Below are positions 35,977 through 46,100 of a DNA stretch of 64,000 nt, piece by piece. The stretch lies in NCBI GenBank assembly GCA_004123355.1, contig SCHM01000002.1, positions 1,860,001 through 1,924,000 of the forward strand, given 5' to 3'. Below the pieces are notes generated by a model. It ran no database searches. It saw nothing but the letters and a program-made list of their open reading frames with translations, and had not been told where the DNA came from. The position numbers and the translations under genes were made by a program. Within the stretch, counting starts at the first letter, position 1. Each line of letters opens with the position of its first letter. This DNA is from Amphirosellinia nigrospora. Lineage: Eukaryota; Ascomycota; Sordariomycetes; Xylariales; Xylariaceae.

Positions 35977-37312
35977 TCAAGACTTAACCCAGTCAGGGAC
36001 GACCCTCTTCACGAACTTCATGAACTTCCAGAAACCGACAGCGTGCTCAACGTTTCCGTGGGGATCGGTCACACGTTCAGGAAATGCTATACCAGCACAA
36101 ACAATCCGGGGACGTAATCCCTTCTTGCTCTGCATTTGAGCCACCCTTCTTATAGAAGCGTCCGTTTAAGTTATCGTATTCTACCTGAAGAGGCTTGGCC
36201 GCCGTCCCATCCTTCCCAATGACCTCAAAACGGGTAGTGGATTTTGGCGTATCCTACTGCTTGGACAATATGTGTGCAATCGGGCAACTCTGCTTTATAA
36301 GCTTCTTCCTCTTTGCCGGCTGTCCAGATTTTCGCGATAACCTTGCTAACGGGGCTGTTGGGTAAAGTTTCGCGGTCCAGATTTTGGCGTGCCCACTCCG
36401 CTGCTTGGCCCTTTAAACCAGTGTTGTCACGCAATATCCAGCCATCCATGTACTGGGCGTAGCGAAGTTCATTTCGTGTAAACCATTTGACGCGGAGATG
36501 AGGATGCGTGGAATTGGCGAGATGAACAAGGTTCATGAGCACCAAAATGGCTGAATGAGAGGCACCAACAACAGCCACGGTAGCTTTGGCTGTAGGGTCC
36601 AAGGTCTTCGCTAGTATCGATGGGGCTAGAGCTACGTCCAAGTCAACTGGTTTTAGACTTGTCTGATGTATCCTTTCGATAGCAGGTAGTGTTTTAGAAA
36701 CTGGACCAGAGCCTGTACAAAGAGCTATCTTCGACGTAGTTACGTGCTTGCCATCATCGAACACAACCCTCCAGACGTTTGTCCGTTCGTCCAGAGTGGC
36801 ACTGGTCACTTTGCCTCGATGTGACTGAACCTGGGGATGCACGGCTAGCCCATCTGTGAGCATCAAGCACATGTCAGCAGCATAACTCAAGCGGCACCCC
36901 TGATCTTGGGCAGCTCCTGCAAAGCAGTCAAGGCGTTTGGCTTAGGGGTCGCTTTGAGAATGGCCTTGAAAGGAGAGACGTCGTTGGCGAACTGCACAAA
37001 GAGGCCAACTTTGGTATTGCTAGGCACTTCGCGGTAACGAGCATTAACACGTCCGCCTTGGAAATGAGGATCAACCCAGACCAACTTTCGTTGATCAGCC
37101 TGAAGTTCAGCACCATGCTCAAGCAGGTTGCCGATAACGGTGATGCCGCCAGGGCCAGCGCCGACTACAACCGCGCTGGTGGAGGGCAGCGATGCAGCTG
37201 AGTAGAAACGATATGTACCATCTTTTCCATGACGCAGGACGTGAGACCTCGCGGTCACGTCACGGCTAGAATAGGCCAAACGTACTTTGAATGTTCGCAA
37301 AGCTCGCGTCAT
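35977..37312 (-). CDS. FAD/NAD(P)-binding oxidoreductase (monooxygenase-like), with frame breaks
   Basis: Minus-strand gene starting at ATG 37312 ([18 protein letters not shown]). A first Rossmann motif is present ([20 protein letters not shown], the FAD site), then [20 protein letters not shown], and a second nucleotide motif in the middle ([20 protein letters not shown], the NAD(P) site), followed by [20 protein letters not shown]. This two-dinucleotide layout fits Pyr_redox_3/K_oxygenase flavoproteins. Frame is lost near 36893 (AAGATC; AAGGATC restores it), near 36237 and near 36117. With these corrected the C-terminus reads [20 protein letters not shown]...[20 protein letters not shown] and stops at 35977-35979. 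No intron was needed. The N-terminal basic stretch could be a targeting signal. Substrate unknown. Confidence 0.7.
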
Positions 37313-38094
37313 GATTTGGTTCAATACATTACCTAGCGAGCATCGGAGTTATATCGCACTCTTTTGCCCTGAATATACGGAGTACTCTGCACCGCGATAC
37401 TAATGATTATAAAAATTAGAACTAAGCCTTCTTCGGTAGTTAAACCCACACTCTACAATATTAATTGGTTAATAATGATAAAAGACCCAAACGCTTACTG
37501 CACAAGGATGGCTGCATCTGCAACGGTTCACTGCCGGTCTGCAAGCCACCCGACAGGACTCAGAAATGACGTCAGCTGCCAGGGGCAAGTTTGCACATGG
37601 AAGAACAGCAAGCCGATTTGAGATGACCTACGTAGGTATGCAATACTATCAAGCAAGTCTCGGCCATCTCAAAAAGCCTAATTGGTGCTCAATTAACTTT
37701 GCAAAGCCAATTACAATCAACTAGTCTAAGGGTAAATATTAGGTGTACAAGTACGATTGTGGGATTGGTGAATGGTGATGGGAGTGGGTTGTTAGTGCCA
37801 TCTATTGACGGGGCAACGAATGTCAATAAATCACCATCTCGGGCCATTCATTCTGCCACCCCACCCACACCCAAGCGCCCAACTAGGTACACAACCCAAT
37901 TATATCTAGCCAACCAGAAAGGCAAACGGAACTTTTGATTGAATTGACAACTCAGCAACGAGCATCAAAACACAGGCGCACCGTTTCATCTTGCCCTGTA
38001 TTTCTGACACCCCTCTTCTGTCGTGGTGTACAAATTAAATCGATAGAGATCAAGGGTGTACCTTGTCAGCTGCTCCAGCTTTTCTTTGTGTTCA
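37313..38094. promoter_or_regulatory. Divergent promoter region between the FAD oxidoreductase and the repeat-tail protein
   Basis: The two neighbours are transcribed away from each other and this 782-base interval carries no supported gene. The right half (37850-38094) is CA/CT-rich, as expected for a fungal leader. No specific site is recognised. Confidence 0.35.
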
Positions 38095-40891
38095 ATGCCT
38101 CACTCGAAGCCGGACGACGACTTTGATATATACATTGACCCATCCTGCCTTAATACGCCAATGGACGAAGAAACTACATTCAAGGCTGCTGGCTCCGATA
38201 CTGAGCGAGAAACGGAACTGCACCCTAGCATTGAAACAGATACTAGAGACGAAGAAAATGAAGAGAATTCCATACTGAGCGAGAGGACAGATGGCTCTTA
38301 TCATCCGGATGATGGGGATCAATCGTATGTTGACCATTCCGAGCTTGACACATACAATGCCATTCTAAGAGGGCTGACGATAATGACAGTAGCTCCCAAC
38401 ACGAAGGCACTGATGAAGATGTATTCACTGACAAGAGTCCACGTAGCTCTATGGGATCGTATGATGCCAGCTCTGAATCTGGCAAAGGTGTCGACGTTGA
38501 TAGCGCGACCACAATCACCCGCTCGCCTCGTTATCCGACATCTCCCAATATGATAAGGAAGACTTCATCCCCACCGCACGAGGGACACCACGGCCACCAT
38601 TCAGGACACCCTCCGACGTGAGGGCTATGCAGATGTCGTCACCGACGGGGTCTGTTGTAGGCTCCCCACGATCGTCCAGAAAACATTTTGCGACAGGTTC
38701 GAGACTTGGAACTCCTTCAGCCTCCGCACAATACTCCCCGAAGAGAAAGTCTACGCCACCACGTTTCAAGTCCCGTCAAGAAGCGCCTCTTGTACTCCTA
38801 CATGTAACACTACTACCGCTACGATGGATGTGGGGAGAATTGGTTAACAACCTCGACCCAGCGGAGATGAGCGACCAGGCGAAGACGCTACGGAGTTCGT
38901 GGCGTTTGCTACAGGATCGTGTCGGCGACACGGTAGTCGAGCGAGGTATTCTGTTAGGCCACCCTCAGAATGACTATGAGGTTCTTGAGGAGCGCCTATT
39001 AGAAGCGTTAGATCTTCCCGTCCGTCGGCGCGCAAGGATTCTAGAATGTGGCCACTATCTAGGGCCCTCAAACGAGGCAACAATTACGGAGGATGAGGAG
39101 GAGAGTGAGGATGAACATGGCCAACACAGGAGACAGTCGGCTTCCAATCGTCACTGGTGTGGTACATGCAAGAGTGAAATCCGGTATGACGCTCTTGGTG
39201 AAGTCAAGGTCTTCCGCGTGAAAGTATATGCCAGCAACGGTCTTATGCGAGCCGGTGCCTGGGAGGCCTGTTGGAAGGAGATGGAGCGTGTAGACGTGGA
39301 GCTGGAGCCGATAGTTGAGCCCACGGTTCAAGATGAAATCGTGCGCCTCGCCGCCGCCCAGCAGGAGCGCGAGATTGCACAGCAAGAAGAAGCGCAGATT
39401 GCCAAAGACGTGGCGATGGAATACGAGAAACAGCGTCGAAGTGAGGAGGAAGCAAGATCGCAATCACGTTCACCGCCAGCGCCCGAGGTCATACCTGAAG
39501 CCACCCGTGAACATATCCATGAATCGAGAACACCTAGCCACCACCGTTACCGAGATGGAGAGAGGCCACGTGAAACATACGGACAGTCACCACCAACTCA
39601 AGAATCTTCCACTCGACAACGTTCTTCACATCGTCAATCTGATTCATACAACCCCACACCACCCCGCGATACCCAGAGGAGGAGGCGCATGAGCGGAAGG
39701 GCGAGCAAACGAACAACCAGCACCGTGGCTACCAATCGGCGTCTCTGCCCGTGCTGCTTTTGCAATCAGCCAAAGTCCTCATCCAAGACCCAAAGAACCT
39801 CGTCATCCTTGCACTGGGTGTATTTGTCCTGATACTATCGCTGCGAAGAACGCCTCCGGAGCAGCATTATGAGCCTATTATTTATAGATTAAAGAATATG
39901 CCAGAAACGCAACAGCTTCCTATTATCGAGACCTCACCAGTGGTTCCAGAACAAGAGCGCCCAATGGAAGCCCGCGATGCCGAGTCTATAGTAGCTACGC
40001 CCAGCTTGGAGTGCCCCATAGCACACCCTCTGAGGCAAGTCCTGATTTCTGGAGGCATCACCCAGCTATGAGGCGGCACATACCGAACCCTCCATGTTAA
40101 GTTCCGACTACCTGGAGGCGCCTCCCGTCATCGAAGGAACCCTCGATAATCGAGGAATCCTCAGTTATCGAGGACCCTTCAGTTATTGAGGAACCCTCAG
40201 TAATGGACATCGTATCCCAGATTGTTTCCCAGTCAAGTCAGGACGCCTTCACTACACCCACCAGTGTCTCGACGATCTACGAACCCTGCGCGAGCCCTAC
40301 TAGTTCGTCTCCTTTGCTGGAGCCTGAAGCTAGCAGCGCGATCTCCGAAGACCCCATTGTTGAGGAGCCTAGGCAAGAGATCGGAGAAGAGACCATACAT
40401 GAGATTGTGGAGCGAATTGAAACTGCCACGGAGAAGACAATCGTGAAAGTCGTTCAAACTGTGACCAGGACGCAAACCCACACACAAACGCAAATAGAAA
40501 CACAGACCGAAGTCGAGACAGCCACTGCTGTTGAGATAGTCATAGTCACAGCGACCGAGGCCCCGCAGCTCGAGACCTCGTCGGATGTTGAAGAGACGAT
40601 GCTAGACTCACGGGATGAAACAGTCATCATTGAAGATGGATTACTAAACGATAAATTGCCGAAATCGGCCCCGAAGCCGAGGCTTTGCCTGAAGTTATGC
40701 CCGAGCATATACTCGAGGCTACCCCCGAGTCTTCTGCCGAGGCCATTACCGAGGTCACCGCTGAGGTCGTCGCTGAGGTCGTCGTCGAGCCCGTCGTCGA
40801 GCCCATCGTCGAGCCCGTCATTGAACCCGTCGCTGGATGTATTACGGAGTCCACGGTGGAGCCTGAGCAGGAGGTCCCTATCGAAGCCTAA
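38095..40891 (+). CDS. Large hypothetical protein with one C-terminal membrane helix and an acidic Ser/Pro/Val/Glu repeat tail
   Basis: No named family is certain. From ATG 38095 (MPHSKPDDDFDIYIDPSCLN) an acidic, Ser-rich disordered region runs to about 38600. It is followed by a Pro/Ser/Arg stretch and a structured core (LHVTLLPLRWMWGELVNNLD; ERLLEALDLPVRRRARILEC) containing a WCGTCKSEI segment and an acidic EDEEESEDEHG block. Next come a Glu/Gln/Arg coiled-coil-like part (AAAQQEREIAQQEEAQIAKD), a Ser/Arg-rich part, and one membrane helix (NLVILALGVFVLILSLRR, about 39800-39850). After it are repeated E-x-P-S-V-I-E units (about 40136-40205), a T-Q-T/E-T-Q repeat (about 40466-40515) and V-E-P-I/V-V repeats (about 40745-40835), stopping at 40889-40891. 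Frame shifts are needed near 38360, 38540, 39745, 40060, 40140 and 40680. The layout fits a nuclear-envelope or ER membrane protein, but that is inference. Confidence 0.6.
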
Positions 40892-41499
40892 ATTCATACA
40901 ATTGCACTGCCTGTTGGGAGGCTGTATGCTTAACGATTTGGAATAGGCAGTTTTTACTTTGGGTATTTTGGGGATTCACGATATCGAGGTTTGTCATGTT
41001 TGCACGTCACATTGATTTATGATATGATTGGGCTGGCGAGTACGATATGCGCGCCTCATGCGCGTTGATGAGTCAGCTACATCTGGGATGCTATTTCGCA
41101 TGCTTTTTGCTCCCCAGATTGCGATAGAACGACGATACCAATTTAGCACCTTCGTTTTTTTTGAACATAAGTCGGCCGACACCATGTTACCATTTGCGGC
41201 CGTTAGCAATAGCCTTAGTTAGGATGATAATACAGTCGGTTTAAGAGCCTGGATTTAAATCATTTTCATGCAAATGGTCAGCGAGACCGCTTAATCTTTT
41301 CTATGTGCCTGAGAAGACCTATCTCATTTTGACTGTGATCATCCAGTGTAATGTCTACTGTAGTAGCCGGAGAACATCCAAATGTTCTCATACCTCTATT
41401 TCCGGAGGGATGTTGTTCTATAAAAGAAACACCAGGGATGTCCATCATTGTGCTACCAGCACAACCACCTCTAGTCAAGCAGCTATTACCCGGTACTAT
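40892..41499. other. Intergenic region between convergent genes
   Basis: The upstream gene ends at 40891 and the P-loop gene on the other strand ends at 41500, so this holds two 3' regions. No gene or clear terminator structure is seen. Confidence 0.4.
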
Positions 41500-42318
41500 T
41501 CATGGTGGCAGAGCCCCTACGGTTGTGGTCGGCTTGGCCCGGCCGTTAACCGTATAGGTCCCGCCCACAACTACAGGTACTTCAACCATAGTCGAATGTA
41601 CTTGGTTGAATGCCTGTGCATATGGTTGGTCTTTAGTTGCTAGCCCATATCCTTCGCATGGGTAATTGCCTTTCACATGCTTGTGATCTTCATCCACGAT
41701 GGGCTGCCTTCCCTTCTCCTCCCACTTCGCTAGCACGAACTTGACTCGCTCATCCCTGCTTCTAATTGTCGAGGGCAAGATATGATAATCCAAGCTGATA
41801 TCGGTGAGAGTGCCGCAAAATTCTGAGTGTGTTTGCATCCATTCTGTGCTGTCAAGCGGCATTAATCGGACACCGTCATCTGTCAACCAGTCGACGCCGG
41901 CCTCACAGACAACGATGAGAGACTTCGCCATGCGGTCCCTCATTTCCATCCACTTTGCTGAAGTAGCGAGCGCATCGGCTGCCTCTCTGCTGACGTATTT
42001 CCGGGCGTAGATAATGGGATCGACAGCAGATCGGTCTGAGATGAACCAGGAACTAGTTCCCAGCTCGCTCTTCTCAGCTTCGAATTGGCCTTCTATGATG
42101 AGCCTTTGGAGGTCCAGGGCGCGATCTTGCGAGTCGCGTATGTCGCCTCTCGTAAAGCCGTGGTTCTTGAGGATGGTGCGGGCGACTTCTTTAATTATTC
42201 CGGGAGCTTTCTCAAGTGCAGTTGGGTGGTGCTCAAAGTAATCGGCTAAATCGTTGACGAGGGTAGTCTTGCCGGTGCATTGGCTCCCGATTATGTAGAT
42301 GTTGGGGGAAGCTGCCAT
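41500..42318 (-). CDS. P-loop NTPase/kinase of the AAA_28 (NadR/Ttd14-like) type
   Basis: Intact single-exon gene of 272 codons on the minus strand, starting MAASPNIYIIGSQCTGKTTL. The Walker A loop GSQCTGKT is at residues 11-18, right after the first beta strand, and the region around SSWFISDRSAVDPIIYARKY (about 89-108) supplies the DR motif usual for the second half of this fold. SLIVVCEAGVDWLTDDGVRL follows as the next core strand and acidic loop. The family binds ATP or GTP and includes nucleotide or cofactor kinases and phosphoinositide-binding proteins, so a small-molecule kinase role is plausible. The C-terminal 60 residues (HKHVKGNYPCEGYGLATKDQ... and a Val/Thr-rich end) are less typical. 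The promoter lies in 42319-42500. Confidence 0.75.
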   Translation of the reverse strand: MAASPNIYIIGSQCTGKTTLVNDLADYFEHHPTALEKAPGIIKEVARTILKNHGFTRGDIRDSQDRALDLQRLIIEGQFEAEKSELGTSSWFISDRSAVDPIIYARKYVSREAADALATSAKWMEMRDRMAKSLIVVCEAGVDWLTDDGVRLMPLDSTEWMQTHSEFCGTLTDISLDYHILPSTIRSRDERVKFVLAKWEEKGRQPIVDEDHKHVKGNYPCEGYGLATKDQPYAQAFNQVHSTMVEVPVVVGGTYTVNGRAKPTTTVGALPP

Positions 42319-43175
42319 TGTATACTAGGTACTTAAGTAGAGAGTCTGGGCAGACCCCGAGAGTTGTCACACGCTACACAAGCCGGGAGCACTGCGTGGT
42401 GCGACGGAGGAGACGCCTATGAGGATGAGGCTTGCGTGAGCTGTCAGATGTACATGGATGCAGCAGGGTAGGTACCTACGTCAAGCCCCGCATTACGGTT
42501 CGATAGTTATGTTTCATACATGTACCTAGATGTTGGCTGGGTATTATCAGTCAGTCGAAGTAGGCTTGTAGGTATGTACGGTGTAGTTAGGGAGCGAGCG
42601 TAACTGCGGCAGTTACCTAACTTGGCGACCCTTCCTTAAAATTATGCTATAGCTCTACTTCCAAGTTATTCGTCCAACAAATGTGTTATGTTATACACTC
42701 AGGGAAGGCAGATATTCAAAGCATTACGATCCTCTTACTCGTCTGTCTCTGCCTAGCACTATAGAAGTTCCAACTATGTTATTCCCCTCGAAATAGACTT
42801 ATGCACTTATACTTACTCGATATGACAATCAAGTCGAGTTCGGATTGAAGCCGATTTGGTGAAGCTAGGTGCCTACCTGTAGATAGAAAAGTGAAGGGGA
42901 ATTTCAAGTAAGACGATTTAAATAAAGGTGAGTTCGCCATCGGTAGGTACTTAACATATCTGCAAGGAAAAGGGGCAAGACCGCCCAATCAAGGTAGCTG
43001 TTGCATGCACATCGATGTTACCCTACCTAGAAGGTAAGTACGCATTTTCCTTCTATTTTGTTCTGACTTCTGCCTATAGGTCAGGTATGAAACAAGCCAC
43101 CTCTGTCTACTCATTAGGTACCTATGCTCACAACTTCTTTATGCGCGTTCCTATACTCCCAAAACCACGATCACC
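42319..43175. promoter_or_regulatory. Divergent promoter region between the P-loop NTPase and the RdRP-helicase gene, rich in TAGGTA words
   Basis: No gene is seen. The interval has an unusual density of the near-palindromic word TAGGTA/TACCTA and its GGTACC core: near 42326, 42467-42478, 42525, 42570, 42612, 42870, 42943, 43023 and 43117. It separates two genes transcribed outwards. Confidence 0.45.
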
Positions 43176-46100
43176 ATGGAAAACTTGAAGTTTGGTTCGC
43201 ACACGAAGGAATTGCAACAAATATCGCTTTCTGACTCCCAATGGAGATACGAGGGCCTAGATTTGCCTGGGCCACAGCTCCTGGATGAGACCGGTTATGT
43301 CAAGTGTATCAGCCTCACATCAGACGATACAAGCTCACGTATTACAATCAACCTTCAAAAGTTCAACCCAAATAGAGCAACTGAAGGGTTACGGCCTAGC
43401 GATCTGTTGTCTGTATCGTTCGCAACATTTCGCCCGCGGAATGCAGTAGCCGACGAATGCGGCGAGCGCAAGCAATGGGCGAGGAAGGAGTCAGTTAATT
43501 ATATAATTAACATCCTACGCACTGGAATTAACCTCCAAGGTGTTCATTACAATTTCTACGGCCATAGTAATAGCCAACTCAAATCCCGGACTTGTCTCCT
43601 CTTAGCAGCCTCAAAGGATGCGATATCCAAACGAATCGAGTCATTTGGCGACTTTAGCAAAATGAAGACTGTCGCTAAGAAGGCAAAGCGCATCGGCCTG
43701 CTTTTCTCTGTAGCCCAAGTCGCTACTGTTGAGCCTGACCGTTGTGAAGACATTCCCGATGTTGAGAATGACAATTATGTCTTCACTGACGGTTGCGGCT
43801 TGATATCTCCTAGGTTTGCCAAGAGCTCTCGCGCAAATTACGCTTGACTTTTCGCGATAAGAGATATAGCCCGTCCGTGTTTCAGATCAGATACAGAGGG
43901 TATAAAGGGGTGGTAACAATAGATCCCACCATGAAAGATCCACGTCTAGTCCTCAAGTTCAGGAAGAGTATGAAGAAATTCTCAGGCTGCGAAGACGTAT
44001 CATTTTCTGTAGTGGGATACTCCCAGGTAAATCCCCTGGTGGAAGCATGCTGCCATAATGCCAACAAAATTGTAAGCTGATCATACTTCTAGCCTTATAT
44101 TTACGGCCGCCTCAATGACGAAATTGTCACCCTCTTGGATCCACTCGGAATTCCACCAGAAACGTTACTGAGAAAGCAGGCCGAATACTTTCAATTCCTC
44201 GATCAGGCTTCCAAAGACCCACGAGTGGCGTTTAGATTTCTCTGCTATATCAACAAGCCTGAACTTGCAGAGAAAGTGCTTATGGAATCCCTCGAGACAG
44301 TCCGATCACAGATTCGCACACTGGTCAATGATGAGAAGGGGAAATGCTAACCAAAAAAGATACTCAAAAGTGCCGCATCCTCGTATCAAAGTCCAGGCTT
44401 TTATATGGTGTATGCGACGCCTGGGATGTGCTGAAAGAAGGGGAGTGCCACGTCAAGGTTACCACCGATGAGAACGGCCTACCTCAAACTCTTAAAAACG
44501 CCCATGTTCTAGTGACGCGAATCCGTGTCTTCATCCTGGAGATTTACAGAAGTTCAAGCTGGTTTACCGTCCTGAACTATCACACCTCGTTGATTGCATC
44601 GTATTTCCAATAAGGGCAAGAGACCATCAGCAGATATGATGTCTGGCGGAGATCTCGATGGAGATACTTGTGAGTCTAACACTCTTCTGCGCGGAATGAG
44701 CTAGCTAATAGACTATGCTCTGTTAGTTTTTGTCTGCTGGGACGAGGACCGTAAGTCTTTTTTTATATTGATGTTCTTTAGCGACCTTTGTGGTACAAAT
44801 CCCTCGGAGGGTTCAGTATCTACGCTCAAATTCTCTAATCTCCCAGAACACGAGGTAATCATAGTTGAAAAATGCAATTACTGACTATTTTTGTTACAGT
44901 CATGCCATCAAAGCTATCCGAACCTGCTCTATATCCAGCCATGAGAGAGCCTCTGAATTTTGGACCCATATCGGACGATCATCGTTTGCAGGTTGGTTTT
45001 TGGAAATCTACCCATACCATTTTCAGTTTTGATTTAATTTGTTACGAATCATCTTTTGGCTTGGCTAGTAACATGCCCTCCCGATTCAGCTAACCTAACG
45101 ATTCTAGTTTTTTGCTCAATCTTCCAGTGTCTCTATAGGACGCGTCAAGAACCTCTATCTGGACTGGGTAAAAGTTAAAGGGCCAATGGCGCCCGAATGC
45201 CAAGAGCTTAACAGACTATACTCACAATGCGTCGACGGGAATCGTATTCAAGTTCCTTCAAGATTAGAGAATCTGCCAATCCATTACCCGATGCTGCTCC
45301 ATTCATACTTGACCTACTGCATGAGTCAATAAGGACGCTGGTTGGCTTGATTAATGCCAATGAAATAAACCTAGAAGGCTACGATTTGGACGCTATAGAG
45401 CTGTTACTAAACCGTGATGGAGTCGCGATATCGGAGTTTGAGCTCATTCAGCTGGCATTCAAATGGTGTAGACGTAATTACACGCCTTTGCAAGATATTC
45501 TACACTTCTTTGACTTGAATAGCCTGACAGCCGAGGAGAAAGCTTGGACAGTCAGTCAACTCCCGGCACTGCCGGCGTACCGAATTTAGTTATGAACTCT
45601 CTTTGCTCATCGGGCATCATCAGCAACCACGACGCTTAGCAGGTTTGGCTTAGATCATCCTAGGATTCGATGGAAGCGTATATACGATTCCTCACGTGAC
45701 AGAATGGCTACTTTCCTCGAAGAAGCGGCCAGGTCGTTAGAGTTGTTTCATAGAAAACTCATTATTATACGTGTTGACAGGAGACTTACAATAGCTTTAT
45801 ATGTCCCAAAGAAGGTCGAGAGGTCACAAGATTACCCTGTGGATGACAACGTGCGGTTGCTGGCCTTCCCGCACTCCAGGGGCCGCAGATGCAGAGTCGC
45901 TTGTGTCTCCCGACGAAAATGAATTATAGATTGTGCTGCGATGATAATTCTTTCCAATTATTTGAAGGGCAGAGGCGTAACACATGGATTCACATTAGGC
46001 GAGGAGGCTCGGATGACAGCTCCTATCGCAACACGACTAATACAGGAGACCGGCGCCGCCAGCGACAAGAGACGCTTGATAATGGGCGTAATTTCGACTT

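Noticed and set aside
40454-40897. Long minus-strand open frame of Asp/Gly/Leu repeats opposite the repeat-tail gene
   Set aside because: It is the mirror of the V-E-P and T-Q repeats on the plus strand and is open only because the repeat lacks stops in that frame.
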